Assembly: GCA_013298815.1 (NCBI GenBank)
Contig: JAAFJF010000001.1
Location: 1 to 64,000, forward strand
DNA: 64,000 nucleotides
Direction of reading: 5' to 3'
From: Polaromonas sp.
GTDB lineage: Bacteria; Pseudomonadota; Gammaproteobacteria; Burkholderiales; Burkholderiaceae_C
In this document: positions 47,631-58,300 of the stretch, one piece after another
How positions within the stretch are numbered: the first letter of the stretch is position 1
Layout of the letters: each line of letters starts with the position of its first letter
Position numbers and translations under genes: made by a program
Notes under the pieces: generated by a model
The model's input: only the letters and a program-made list of their open reading frames with translations
The model's database searches: none
Told to the model about the DNA's origin: nothing

Positions 47631-48224
47631 TTGTCACAATATTTGAACGTACCGTTTACAGAAAAAGATCAGGCTAAAGCCCTTGGCGCTCGCTGGGACG
47701 GTCAAACTAAGCAATGGTTTGTGCCCGATGGTATATCTGCTCAGCCTTTTGCACAGTGGTTGCAGCAAACTCATACGCTGCAGTCTTCTTTGATTGCACC
47801 GCTTTATCTACGCACATCGTGCCAACCTTGCTGGCGGTGCTCTAAAGTCAGTCGTGTTTATTGTCTCGGTGCTTCCGCGATTAACGACGTGCAATACGAT
47901 GACGACGAGAGCCAACCATACAGCAACATTGTTGAAAACGAGAACGATTTAATTGATGTTTGCGACTTAGAGGACATTGATACACGCTTGCTTCCTTTTT
48001 TGAATCAGCATGCATCGACTTATCGCCCAGCTTTTTCGAAAACAAAAAGCTCTAAATGTTGGATGAACCACTGCGAACACTGTGATGCAAAGATTGGTGA
48101 CTTCTTTTTGCACAGCGAACCTGGCGGTGCATTCTTCCCAATGTCAGAAGATGAGTCCACGATAACCGACTCTATAATGTTTGAAGACGGGAATTTTTTA
48201 TTCAATGGTGGATTCAGTTTTTAA
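47631..48224 (+). CDS. DUF5710-domain protein with a Cys-rich segment, TTG start
   Basis: A 197-residue protein. Its N-terminal DUF5710 segment is YLNVPFTEKDQAKALGARWD followed by KQWFVPDG, a module often found in primases and mobile-element proteins and thought to bind nucleic acid. A Cys-rich part follows (SCQPCWRCSKVSRVYC) and a second (CWMNHCEHCDAK), both likely to bind zinc. The start is TTG with AAGGAG 7 bp upstream; the nearby ATG at 47627 is in another frame and leads to a stop after a few codons. Function unknown. Confidence 0.75.
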   Translation: MSQYLNVPFTEKDQAKALGARWDGQTKQWFVPDGISAQPFAQWLQQTHTLQSSLIAPLYLRTSCQPCWRCSKVSRVYCLGASAINDVQYDDDESQPYSNIVENENDLIDVCDLEDIDTRLLPFLNQHASTYRPAFSKTKSSKCWMNHCEHCDAKIGDFFLHSEPGGAFFPMSEDESTITDSIMFEDGNFLFNGGFSF

Positions 48225-48247
48225 AAAATTTGAAGCATGAATTGCAA

Positions 48248-48934
48248 TCAAATGATCCTCATCGGCGTAATTTGATGGCGCTTTAAGAGACGGCCGATTT
48301 CAAAAACTGCAGCAATTTTTAGATCATGTACTGAGTCCAAAATTTGCCCATCTTGCAACGAACGATAGTGTTTGCCATCACATTGAACTAAATCAAGCAT
48401 TCCGCTCATATCGAACACTTGGCAGGGCTTCAATTCTCCCTCACCACCTATGATGCCTGCTGCTATCGAGTGATTGCCGCCATCAACAAAGGCAATACCC
48501 CAAGGTAACCAAATAGTGACTTTGTGGTTTAGTTTGTCCTCTTTCCAATCACCACATTTTTTCCCATGCCCAATGTTTGCAAGTGTTGCAATATATCGAT
48601 CGCGATGCCACGGACATGGAAGAACTGGATCGCGATTCAGTTTAACCAAGTAGTTGCCACCTTCAAATTGAGGATAATTGAACGAAATTTGTAGATTGCT
48701 AGGGCCACAAGGCATGAAAAATTCATATTCCTCAATCTCGTGTCGTGCACCATGCATTTCATTTTGAATTGCTGTCAACAACAATTCGGATTGCAGAGGT
48801 CGCAATAAAAATCTAACAAGGTCAATTAAAGCAACAGGGTTATTCCTTGCTAACGCCTGCGCAAAAGCCATGATGTGATCAAATTCCGTTAAAAGAACGG
48901 GCTTCTCTTTGCGTTTGTAAAGCCAACCAAGCAA
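48248..48934 (-). CDS. Unknown protein (possibly DUF6710)
   Basis: A 228-residue protein with the stretches KVTIWLPWGIAFVDGGNHSI and AAGIIGGEGELKPCQVFDMS, which recall the DUF6710 family as I remember it. The start is TTG at 48934 with GAGGT 7 bp upstream. It lies downstream of the acyltransferase gene on the same strand with a 45-bp gap and may be co-transcribed with the secretion operon. Function unknown. Confidence 0.68.
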   Translation of the reverse strand: MLGWLYKRKEKPVLLTEFDHIMAFAQALARNNPVALIDLVRFLLRPLQSELLLTAIQNEMHGARHEIEEYEFFMPCGPSNLQISFNYPQFEGGNYLVKLNRDPVLPCPWHRDRYIATLANIGHGKKCGDWKEDKLNHKVTIWLPWGIAFVDGGNHSIAAGIIGGEGELKPCQVFDMSGMLDLVQCDGKHYRSLQDGQILDSVHDLKIAAVFEIGRLLKRHQITPMRII

Positions 48935-48979
48935 TTCTTACCTCAGCCTTCTCATGTTTAAGGACTTTTTGTAGTCAGA

Positions 48980-49504
48980 TCACTTTACTGCGCCAACCGC
49001 CGGCCAAGTCAGCATCTTCTGTGGCTCATCAGGCATAGGCACCAATTGGTGAATCGTCTGACCTGCAAACACATTTTCACGTAGGTCTTTCATGATCTCT
49101 TGCCCACCCCCAAACGGCATCACGATATCAATCAACCAAATTTGATCCCCGGAATTCCAATCTGAGAACATCAGATGATGCGGCGCTTTGCGGTAGCGAT
49201 CACTTGAAGCGGGGGACATTTTTGCCCACGTTACAAAGGCCAGTGGTGACTCTTCACGCATGTACAACTTCGCTTGCTCCATCATCAAGGGTGGCATGAC
49301 GCGCCATTCCAACTCACTGATCAGGGTATGTTTGGTGGCGGATTGCTGCATCATTAGCCATGTCAATGGCCCTAACAGAGGAATCTTCTTAAAAACTTTA
49401 CTGGCTTGCGTCTTGGCTTGATCCAGCAAGCGAGCCACTTCAGCAGGACTCATATCTGCGACTTTAGGTTGAGCACTTGTCGATTTGTCAAAGGTGTTAG
49501 TCAT
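48980..49504 (-). CDS. HlyC/RtxC-type toxin-activating lysine acyltransferase
   Basis: A 174-residue enzyme that uses acyl-ACP to acylate internal lysines of a secreted toxin before export. Family hallmarks are GPLTWLMMQQSATKHTLISE (catalytic His region), EWRVMPPLMMEQAKLY, and SGDQIWLIDIVMPFGG (catalytic Asp). The C-terminal VPMPDEPQKMLTWPAV is also typical. It is the last recognisable gene of the type I secretion operon; in the classical hly operon it is the first. A fragment of a second copy lies at 37238-37330. Confidence 0.9.
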   Translation of the reverse strand: MTNTFDKSTSAQPKVADMSPAEVARLLDQAKTQASKVFKKIPLLGPLTWLMMQQSATKHTLISELEWRVMPPLMMEQAKLYMREESPLAFVTWAKMSPASSDRYRKAPHHLMFSDWNSGDQIWLIDIVMPFGGGQEIMKDLRENVFAGQTIHQLVPMPDEPQKMLTWPAVGAVK

Positions 49505-49562
49505 GATTGCTCCGAATGAACTGTATTTTTCTGGGTGTATTAGTTATAGCCAACTATAAGAT

Positions 49563-51191
49563 TTATGGCACTTTGTTAGTCTCAAGCACTTGAACTTTAA
49601 CGGTATCTTGCACTTTTATACCATGGTCAACCATCTCTAACGATTGATTCAGTTCCGCCAAATCAGCTTCGCTCAGTATCCCTATGGATGCTTTCAAACG
49701 CAAACCTTGCATAAACGTTTCAACCCTTGCTTTGGACAAGTCGCGCATGGCCGCAAACAGTTGCTGTTCAGCGTTCAATACATCAATATTGATACGTGTT
49801 CCAATTTTGTAACCGATTTTGTTGGCATTCACAGAGCTTTTGCTAGCAGTAACAGCTGCTGTCAATGCCTCTATCTGGGCGTGCCCGTTCATCACACCAT
49901 TAAAAGCTTGTCTCGCCATCGTCGCTACTTGACGACGTGCGCTCTCTAATTCAGCTTGGGTCTTACTTAGCATGGCGGCTGATTCTTTTACCCGAGAATC
50001 AATCATGCCCCCTGAGTAGATAGGAACAGACAAATGCAAGCTGTACTGATTGGTCTTTGCCCGTGTTTCTAAATCGGTGGGAGAGCTTAAACTGCCTGAT
50101 GAGTAATTCAAACTACGCGAAGCTGTGAAATCCAAAGTGGGCAGATGCCCAGCTCTGTTTTTGGAGATTTCTTTGCTAGCCACCTCTTGTGCCTCGATTT
50201 GAACCAGCACCATAGGGTGTTGTTCTTTGGCTTTGGTAATCCACGATGCCAATTCTGGTGGCGAAGGCAAAGGAGGTAAGACCTGTACTTGAAGAGCTGC
50301 AAGTTTCGCCGGCATATTACCGGTGATGCGTTCTAGCTCCGCTTGCTTAGCCTGCAATTCATTCTCAGCACCAATACGCTGGGCTTTAGACAGTTCAAAG
50401 CGAGATTTGGCTTCATGCACATCGGTGACAGTTGATGTGCCAACCTCAAAGTTTCGTTTGGCTAGTGTTAGCTGCATGTCAACCGAGTTGTCTTGCGCCA
50501 AGGCCACCCGCACATTGTTGTCAGCAACAACGACATCAAAATAGGCTTGCGCTACCCGCAGAATAAGGTCTTGCTGGGCTTGGCTGTATTGTGCTTGCGC
50601 CTGCCGAACCTGTGCACCAGCTTGCGCGTAGGTGATCCATGCAACCGGTCGGATGATGGGTTGCGTGAGCTGCAATGTCCAGCCATAACTTCTAACCACC
50701 CGATTCAAAGGTTCTGGCTCTGGTGTTTGAGCGTTTGATAGAGTTTGTGTGTCCGTACTTACCGAATCAGTAGAGTTTACTGGTTCTGATGGGGCGAATG
50801 ACGCATCGGGAGATGTATTGAGTGACGCATCATTGACAGCAGGTTGAACACCTGAGATAGCTGTTGTCCCAGCCGTTGTTTGTGTGTCAGTTGCTGTGGC
50901 CGCAGGTGTTAATCGCGTCAAACCCAGCTGCTTGGTTTTGTTGGCCGTCCAGTTTATAGTCGGCAAGAAACCTGCCCGTGCCTGTGGAATCTTTTGATGG
51001 GCAGCTTCTAATGCATACTTGGCCGCTTCCAAGACAGGGTCTTGACTCAGAGCTTGGCGGTAGATTGTTATCAAATCCTCTGCATAAGCTGGTATGCTCT
51101 GTACAGACCAAGCCATCATCGCAGCCAAACAGATAGCGGAAGGCTTGTGAAAGGTGCTTGCAATGGCGTGTTTTTTTGAGTTCAATGCCAT
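49563..51191 (-). CDS. TolC-family outer-membrane channel of the type I system
   Basis: A 542-residue protein with a signal peptide (to AYAED). Two TolC repeats are seen (ITIYRQALSQDPVLEAAKY; VGTSTVTDVHEAKSRFELSK and its second-half counterpart IGTRINIDVLNAEQQLF). It is about 80-100 residues longer than usual TolC. The extra is a Thr/Ser/Pro-rich low-complexity insertion at about residues 95-170, in the first repeat. It forms the outer channel with the HlyD and ABC genes upstream; the HlyD stop and the TolC start are separated by 1 nt. Confidence 0.92.
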   Translation of the reverse strand: MALNSKKHAIASTFHKPSAICLAAMMAWSVQSIPAYAEDLITIYRQALSQDPVLEAAKYALEAAHQKIPQARAGFLPTINWTANKTKQLGLTRLTPAATATDTQTTAGTTAISGVQPAVNDASLNTSPDASFAPSEPVNSTDSVSTDTQTLSNAQTPEPEPLNRVVRSYGWTLQLTQPIIRPVAWITYAQAGAQVRQAQAQYSQAQQDLILRVAQAYFDVVVADNNVRVALAQDNSVDMQLTLAKRNFEVGTSTVTDVHEAKSRFELSKAQRIGAENELQAKQAELERITGNMPAKLAALQVQVLPPLPSPPELASWITKAKEQHPMVLVQIEAQEVASKEISKNRAGHLPTLDFTASRSLNYSSGSLSSPTDLETRAKTNQYSLHLSVPIYSGGMIDSRVKESAAMLSKTQAELESARRQVATMARQAFNGVMNGHAQIEALTAAVTASKSSVNANKIGYKIGTRINIDVLNAEQQLFAAMRDLSKARVETFMQGLRLKASIGILSEADLAELNQSLEMVDHGIKVQDTVKVQVLETNKVP

Positions 51192-51192
51192 A

Positions 51193-52536
51193 TCAACGCT
51201 CCCGCAGGCTTTCTTCTTTGTAGCGCAACATAGGCGCTAAGAAGTACTCAATCATGCGACGTTGGTCGGTTTTGATATCGGCGGTGATATTCATACCCGC
51301 CGTGACCACGCCTTTGCGACCATTGACTATGTTCGGCGTTTCACGTCCGCCCAGTTTGATACGCACTGGATAGACAGGACCTAGTTTTTGGTCAAGAACT
51401 GCGTCAGTGCCTACCCATAAGACTTCGCCCTCAAGGTAACCATAGCGGGTGAAATCAAAGGTCTCAACCTTGTTGATGACACGTTGGCCGACTTTGACAT
51501 GGCCGATATCACGGTTCATCACTTGTGCTTCGACTTCCAATGGCGTGTTGTCCGGCACAATCGTCATCAAAGCTTGCGCTTGCGTGACCACACCACCCAC
51601 GGTGGATACCACCATTTGTTGAACAATCCCGTCAATAGGCGCCTTGAGCACCTGCAAATCACGCCGTTGGTTGGCTTTGATCAGTTCTTGCTTGGCTGCA
51701 TCGCGTTTTTTGCTGACCTCGGCCAATTCGCTGCTAGCGCGACTGCGAAACTCGGCTACAGCTTGTGCACGTTGCTGGGTCGAGGCATTCAGGCTTGCCG
51801 CAGATTCTTGCAAACGGTTGGTTTGCACGTTGAGTTCCTTTTCTAGATTGATAAGTTCTAGTTTGGTCTCTATGACCCCTGTTTCTGCAATATGTCCTGT
51901 CTTGGCGAGGTCTTCACGCATTTCATGCTTTTTTCTGACCAAGGGCAGGCTGTTGCGGATTTGGGTGAGGTTGGCATTGATGGCATCTTGGTCGGCACGT
52001 CGCTTGGCAATGTCGGCATCCAAAGCAGCCAACTTGGAACGCTGTTCGCTTTGGCGGTTAATCAGCATGGCTTGGCCATTGGCCGCAATATCAGCAGGCA
52101 ATTCTGCGGTCGGTTTGAAACTGCTTTGGCCTGCCAGCATGGCGTTGAGACGCTCTGCATCTGCCTCGGTTTCCCACAACTCGCGCTGCAAACGGTCACG
52201 GTCAGCACCTGTGGTGGTCGGGTCAAGCTCGACCAAGATGTCACCAGCTTTGACTTTTTGACCATCTTTCACAGCTATTGTTTTGACAATGCCGGCTTCT
52301 AAGGGTTGAATCACCTTACTTTTGCCGGACGGGATGACGCGGCCTTGTGTCGTCACCACGATGTCCATCATGGCAAAGTAGGCGAATGCAATGGCAGCTA
52401 CAGCCATACAGCAAATAGCCAGGGTCACCATGCGTGCGACAAAAGCCGGTGGTTTGAGCTGCAATGCTAAGGCAGCCGTCGAAAAGGGGTTGAATTGGGC
52501 AGTTGGATTCATGTCATTTTGAGTTGGTTTAGACAT
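51193..52536 (-). CDS. HlyD-family periplasmic adaptor of the type I system
   Basis: A 447-residue membrane fusion protein. One N-terminal membrane helix (MVTLAICCMAVAAIAFAYFA) is followed by the biotinyl-lipoyl-like domain (GIVKTIAVKDGQKVKAGDIL), a long coiled-coil hairpin, and the C-terminal beta domain (KAPIDGIVQQMVVSTVGGVV and PLEVEAQVMNRDIGHVKVGQ). It links the ABC exporter to TolC. Its start overlaps the ABC gene stop by 8 nt. Confidence 0.95.
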   Translation of the reverse strand: MSKPTQNDMNPTAQFNPFSTAALALQLKPPAFVARMVTLAICCMAVAAIAFAYFAMMDIVVTTQGRVIPSGKSKVIQPLEAGIVKTIAVKDGQKVKAGDILVELDPTTTGADRDRLQRELWETEADAERLNAMLAGQSSFKPTAELPADIAANGQAMLINRQSEQRSKLAALDADIAKRRADQDAINANLTQIRNSLPLVRKKHEMREDLAKTGHIAETGVIETKLELINLEKELNVQTNRLQESAASLNASTQQRAQAVAEFRSRASSELAEVSKKRDAAKQELIKANQRRDLQVLKAPIDGIVQQMVVSTVGGVVTQAQALMTIVPDNTPLEVEAQVMNRDIGHVKVGQRVINKVETFDFTRYGYLEGEVLWVGTDAVLDQKLGPVYPVRIKLGGRETPNIVNGRKGVVTAGMNITADIKTDQRRMIEYFLAPMLRYKEESLRER

Positions 52537-54769
52537 AGCTGGCCTCTTTAACGGCTGGCTTGATCAAACTGTTGTCTGTCGTGTTGTTAAGCGCTAAGTC
52601 CAAGACCTGATGGGCACGGTAAAGGTCTGCATAGCGACCGCCTTGCTGCATCAAGCTGGCATGGTTACCGACTTCAATCAGACGACCGCGTTCAATGACC
52701 AGAATACGGTTGGCCAAACGCAAGGTGGGCAGGCGGTGTGCCACGATAAAGACGGTACGGTTTTTGGTGATGTGAGCCATGTTGTCATGAATCACGCGTT
52801 CGCTTTCATAGTCCAGCGAGGCGGTGGCTTCATCCAACAGCAGCAAGCGCGGGTCGGTGACCAAGGCTCGGGCGATGGCAATGCGTGAACGCTGGCCACC
52901 ACTGAGTTTGCTGCCGCGCTCGCCTATCACCGTGTCATAGCCTTCAGGTAATTCAGAGATGAACTCGTGGGCACCTGCCAGTTTGGCCGCTTCCATCACC
53001 TTGTCCATACTTAAACTGAGGTCTGAGAAAGCAATATTCTCTCGAACAGAACGGTTGTAGAGCACAGTATCTTGACCAACCACACCGATTTGACGGCGCA
53101 ACCAGCTGGTATCCACCAAGTTCAAATCCATGCCGTCTATCAAAATTCGGCCTCGTTCTGGGGTGTACAGGCGTTGGATCAAACGCATCAAGGTGGTTTT
53201 ACCGGCGCCTGAGACACCCACCACGCCAATGATTTCACCAGGTTGCACATCAAAACTCATGTCGCTAACGATCTCAGGGCTCTTGGGGGAATACCTGAAG
53301 TTCACATGGTCAAAGGTGATGCGGCCTTGGATAGCCGGCGGCGTCGCACGTTCAGCCTGAAAGGCTGGCTCAGCGGGCGCATCCATGATGTCGCCCAAGC
53401 GTTTGATGGAGACCTTCATTTGTGTGAAATCTTGCCAGAGTGAGGCTAGTTTCAAAATCGGTGCGTTGACACGACCACTGAGCATATTGAAGGCGATCAA
53501 ACCGCCGACGGTCAAATCACCATCAATCACCGATTTGGCACCAAACCACAATAGGAACACGGTCATGAGCTTGCTGGCAAAGCTGATGAACTGGTTGGTC
53601 GCATTGGCGATATGGCCGGAATTGAAGGACACATTGACGTAATCGGCCAAGCGACGCTCCCACTCACGTTGCCAATGCGGCTCGACCGCTTGGCCTTTGA
53701 GCGTTTCCATGGAGGTCACGGTTTCCACCAAAAAGGCTTGGTTTTCTGCGCCCATGGCAAACTTGTCTTCTAAGTTTTTTCGCAAAATCGGGGTGATGAT
53801 CCATGAAGCGCCAAAGAACACGGGCAAAGCTGCCAAGACGATAAACGTCAGCATGGGACTGTAATAGAACATCACCGCCAAATAAACCACGGCAAAGAAC
53901 AGATCTAGCCAGCTGGTCAAAGCTTGACCAGTCATAAAGTTTCTGGCGTTTTCCAGCTCTCGCACCCGTGCGACTGTGTCACCCGCACGGCGGCTTTCAA
54001 AGTAGCTCAGGGGTAAGTGCATCAGGTGTTTGAACAACTTAGCACCCAGCTCCACATCGATGCGATTCGTGGTGTGGCTGAACAGGTAGTGGCGCATGGC
54101 GCCTAAGATCACTTCAAACAGGGACACACCCAACAAGGCAATCACCATCACATCCAAGGTATTCAAGCTTCGGTGCGTCAGTACCTTATCAATCACCACC
54201 TGAAAGATCAAGGGCGTGATCAAGGCAAAGATTTGCACAAAGAACGACGCCAGTAGGATTTCCCCCATCAAGCCCTTGTATTTTTTCAAGGAATGCCAAA
54301 ACCAGCCCACGCCAAATTTGGATGTTTCAGATGCGTTGTTACCCGCCTCGTTGTTGACAGCACTTGTACTGCGTTGGGTTTGCAGCCATTGTCCTGTCCA
54401 CAGTTTTTTGAATTCTGCAACGGTCATGCGTTGTGGACTAGCCTGACCCGGACGCTGTATCACGACCGAGTTGGCATCTACACTACCTACGATGGCAAAA
54501 CTCTGGTCTTGGGTGATCACCAACAGGGGACTTGCCGCTTTGCTCAAGGCTTCTAAACTGCCTTTTTTGAGTTGACTGTCAAACCCTACAGCAACCAAAG
54601 CTTGGTTCAAATCTGCAGTATCGAATTTACCGTCAGCGGTTGCAAACTGGTGGTTCAACTGCCCCGCATCTAAATGCAAACCTTGTAATGTGCAATACAG
54701 TTTGAGCAATTCAAGTTTGGCAGCTAAGCCTGCTCCCTGACCCGTGGTGGTCTTGTTGTCTGTCGTCAT
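52529..54769 (-). CDS. Type I secretion ABC transporter (HlyB-like, with C39-like domain)
   Basis: A 746-residue exporter. The N-terminal ~130 residues form a C39-like peptidase fold without the catalytic Cys (degenerate CLD, as in HlyB), which docks the substrate. The transmembrane domain spans about residues 160-430. The nucleotide-binding domain has GVSGAGKTTLMRLIQ (Walker A), LSGGQRSRIAIARAL (signature), RLLLLDEATASLD (Walker B) and IVAHRL (H-loop). A C39-like domain without Cys fits a large, non-GG-leader RTX-type substrate. Confidence 0.95.
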   Translation of the reverse strand: MTTDNKTTTGQGAGLAAKLELLKLYCTLQGLHLDAGQLNHQFATADGKFDTADLNQALVAVGFDSQLKKGSLEALSKAASPLLVITQDQSFAIVGSVDANSVVIQRPGQASPQRMTVAEFKKLWTGQWLQTQRSTSAVNNEAGNNASETSKFGVGWFWHSLKKYKGLMGEILLASFFVQIFALITPLIFQVVIDKVLTHRSLNTLDVMVIALLGVSLFEVILGAMRHYLFSHTTNRIDVELGAKLFKHLMHLPLSYFESRRAGDTVARVRELENARNFMTGQALTSWLDLFFAVVYLAVMFYYSPMLTFIVLAALPVFFGASWIITPILRKNLEDKFAMGAENQAFLVETVTSMETLKGQAVEPHWQREWERRLADYVNVSFNSGHIANATNQFISFASKLMTVFLLWFGAKSVIDGDLTVGGLIAFNMLSGRVNAPILKLASLWQDFTQMKVSIKRLGDIMDAPAEPAFQAERATPPAIQGRITFDHVNFRYSPKSPEIVSDMSFDVQPGEIIGVVGVSGAGKTTLMRLIQRLYTPERGRILIDGMDLNLVDTSWLRRQIGVVGQDTVLYNRSVRENIAFSDLSLSMDKVMEAAKLAGAHEFISELPEGYDTVIGERGSKLSGGQRSRIAIARALVTDPRLLLLDEATASLDYESERVIHDNMAHITKNRTVFIVAHRLPTLRLANRILVIERGRLIEVGNHASLMQQGGRYADLYRAHQVLDLALNNTTDNSLIKPAVKEASYV

Positions 54770-54853
54770 GAAATTCCTGCTTGTCTACGTATGAAGGGGG
54801 ATTTTTGGGTATGTGAGTGAAGGCTGGCAAGAACCAACCGAGCTAGGCCTAGC

Positions 54854-55354
54854 TCATGTGCTCGTCATGGCATGCGTTGCTTGCTCTCTCTTGACCAAGG
54901 CCAAGGGCAACACAAAGTTTGAGCCACAGGATTTGAAATCCATGTGTGTCATAAATTGGTTGAATCTCGCCTGATCAATGTCAACGCTCATGTTGATGTT
55001 GAGCTCCCGTGCTTGACGATTTTCTGCCCAACGGCGAAAGGCAACCAGTAACTTCAAGGCGGCTGGACTGCCTCGATGCTCTTTGGACACGTAAAACCAA
55101 CGGTCTTGCGCAATCAGCACGTCGGTAAAAAACAATGATGTCACACAACCAGCCAACATACCGACCAAGCCCGCGCTGTCGTGCTCTGCCAGCAAAATAC
55201 AATTGGCTTTGGGTTCTGACAGTATTTGTTGCACGGATTCACGAACCTTGCCTTGCGCCATGGGGTATGGCGCAAAGCGAGACTCTTGGTGCATGTGTAA
55301 ACCCAGCTGCATCATGGCGTCTGTATCTGACGGCGTGGCTAATCTGATTTTCAT
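54854..55354 (-). CDS. GNAT-family N-acetyltransferase within the secretion operon
   Basis: A 166-residue GNAT protein. It starts MKIRLATPSDTDAMMQLGLH, has VSKEHRGSPAALKLLVAFRRW as its acetyl-CoA binding loop and helix, and ends in a normal beta strand pair. It lies 9 bp after the giant protein stop and 84 bp before the ABC gene, so it is part of the operon. Its substrate could be the secreted protein or something unrelated; GNAT genes are not standard members of hly-like operons. Confidence 0.85.
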   Translation of the reverse strand: MKIRLATPSDTDAMMQLGLHMHQESRFAPYPMAQGKVRESVQQILSEPKANCILLAEHDSAGLVGMLAGCVTSLFFTDVLIAQDRWFYVSKEHRGSPAALKLLVAFRRWAENRQARELNINMSVDIDQARFNQFMTHMDFKSCGSNFVLPLALVKREQATHAMTST

Positions 55355-55363
55355 ACGTTGAAA

Positions 55364-58300
55364 TTACTTATTTGCCACGACCAATGTAGGCGTCGTTAAG
55401 TGAAGATCCTCGTTAGCTGCTGTATGCGTGCCGGTCGGATCAACCACATAACCCGTGACGGCATCGTGGCTGGGCACAAAACCCAAGGCTGGATGATCAT
55501 CAACAGATGTATTGACCATTTGGTTGAACAACAAGGCTTGTCTACGCAATTCAGCTTCCTCGGCCAGGGCGGCTTCCTTAGCAGCTTCTTCTGCCGCCTT
55601 TGCTGCAGCTTCCGCTGCTTCTGCAGCTGCCTGTGCCTCTGCTGCCTGCTGGGCTGCCAAAGCCTGTGCCGCAGCTTCAGCCGCTGCTTGTGCAGCTGCC
55701 AAGGCTTCCGCCGCTTCTTTGGCTTGTTGAATAGCTAGCTGTTCAGCTTGTTCCGCCGCTAGTTTTTCGGCAGCTTCCTTGGCTGCTACTTCAGCCAAGC
55801 GCAACTCTTCAGCACGGTCAGCGGCCAGTTTGGCTTCAACCTCTGCCTTGGCCTGCGCCTCAGCAGCTGCTATTGCTTCAGCCTCAGCTTTCGCAAGCTC
55901 CTGCGCGATCAATAGGTCGGCGGCTTCTTTGTCGGCCAACGCTTTCGCTTCTGCCTCAATACGCTCAAGCGCCAAATCTTGATCTTTTTGGTCAGCTAAA
56001 AGCGACGCTTTGTCTTTCTCGGCTTGCAGCAACGCCTGTACATCGTCAGGCAATGCAATGCCATTGCCCGCGAACATCACATCGCCTGCTTGCGTCGTGT
56101 GACCATCAGCGTAAGTCACCGTCGTTGTACCGAACACCACATTGCCGTTATTCAACTCTGGTGTGCCTTCACGGTGTAAATCGATAGACACAATGCCTTG
56201 CTGGTCTAAGCCGACAAACTCGCCATCGTCTTGTTTGCCATTGTTATTGGCATCTTGCACCAATCCGAACTTAGACCATTCTGCATCTAGGCTGGTAATC
56301 TTGCCATCACCATCCGTATCAAACGCGGCCAGTCCTTCTAAGTCAGTTTTAGCGCCATCCAAGTAGCTGGTGAAACTCACTTCATTGGTTTGGTCGATTT
56401 TGCCGTCCATATTGGCGTCATAACCCAACACAGCATCCGTGCTGGCAGCCCAACCAATTTGATCGCGCCAGCCATCTTTGTTGATGTCGGCAAACATTTT
56501 TGAGTCTTCGGGTTTGACCAGATCGATGCCATTGCCTGTAGTGTCAATGACCACGGGGAAACAACCGCCGCCGCCTGCAGCGCCTTTGTGGTGTGTGCCT
56601 AAAATAGCTGTCGTAGATGCACCGTGACTGTCTGTGACTTCAATTTGGAAATAATCTAAGCCATCATACCCATCTCCAAAGTTAGCAACGTATTGCCATC
56701 TTCCGGGAGCATCCACAGCATAACCACCGTTCGTTAAAGCCGTTCCAGACAAATACTCTGGCGTCGTTTCAGGCAATAGCTTGTCAAGGGCGATACCGCC
56801 GTGTGTATCCCACAGCGTACCGTCTGGCATATAAAACAAGCTGTTAACTTTAAAGGTGATGGCATCACCATCTGGATCCATTGCGCTGAATCCCCCCCAA
56901 TGCCGGGTTGGATCAACTACTAATGTCGAACTTATTAGCCCCCCTTCATTATCAAACAGTTCTCTCGTTGCATTAAGGGCGTTACCATCGTCCCCCCATA
57001 TATTGGTAAATACTGGCGCACTGTTCGCTTTTTGAACTGTCACAAAGCCGGTTGCCCAAGTCGTACCGCCTTCGCCATCATTTGCTCGATAGTCAAAACT
57101 AGCGGTTCCATAAAACCCTGCTGTGGGCGTGAATGTGACAACACCGTTCGTCCCGAGTGACACAGTACCATTCTGCGCATTAGCTACCAGATCAACGGTC
57201 AAGGTCGTCGCACCCGTACCGTCAGGATCGGTATCATTCGCCAGCAATTGCGCCGTTGAAATCTCAGTACGTGCATCTTGGTAACCTGCCATGCTGTCAT
57301 CCACTGCAATAGGATTGATGTTGACGGCTGAGAAGTCAATATAAGACGTTCCAGTGCTTTGACCACCATCTGCATCTTGCACCACGTATTCAAATGTTCC
57401 CCGTCCTGAATAACCTGCATTGGGGACAAAGGTGACTGAATGGTCTGCGTTCAAGACTGCTGTACCGTTTTGTACGTTTTTAACCTCAACGATGGTCAAG
57501 TTAGCTCGTGGTGTTTCCACGTCCATGTCGTTGCTCAGTAGCGCGGCTTGACTCAAGGTATAGGTGTGGTCACGCTTGCCAAGCAACAGCTCGTCATTCA
57601 CCACCGGTGCATCGTTGACCGAGTTGATGGTCAAACTTACTGTAGCTATGCTGGTTCCGCCTACGCCGTCACTCACGGTATAACTAAAACTTGCCGCACC
57701 GTTGTAGTTCAAATCAGGTGTAAAGACAATCTCTGTCCCGACCATAGACACAGTACCATGGCTAGCGTTTGACACACCCGTGATCGCTAAAGCGTTGTCT
57801 GGGTTGTCCACATCATGGTCATTCGCCAGCAAGCTGGCTTTGCTGATGTGCAAAATCTGATCTTCATCGGTAGTAGTGCTTTCGCCTTGCAGACGGGGCG
57901 CATCGTTCACAGCAGCGATATTCAAATCTGCCGTGCCCACGTTGAAGCCGCCTGCGCCGTCGCTCACCGTGTAGGTGAACTGCGCTGGGCCAAAATAGTC
58001 AGCATCTGGTACATAGCTGATCGTGCCATTGGCGTTCAGCGTGACCGTGCCATGGGTGGCTGCACCTAAACTATCCACAGCGACGATTCTCAGGTCTGCA
58101 TGCGGGTTATCCACATCGCTGTCGTTCGCCAGCAGAGCAGCCGTGCTGATGGTTTGAATCTCATCTTCGTTGATGCTAATAGTCTCGCCAACCACATCAG
58201 GTGCATCGTTCACAGGCGCTAGGTTCACCACAGCTGTGGCTTGCACTTGTCCACCCGCACCATCATCCACCGTGTACGTAAAGCTGGCTGCGCCGAAGTA

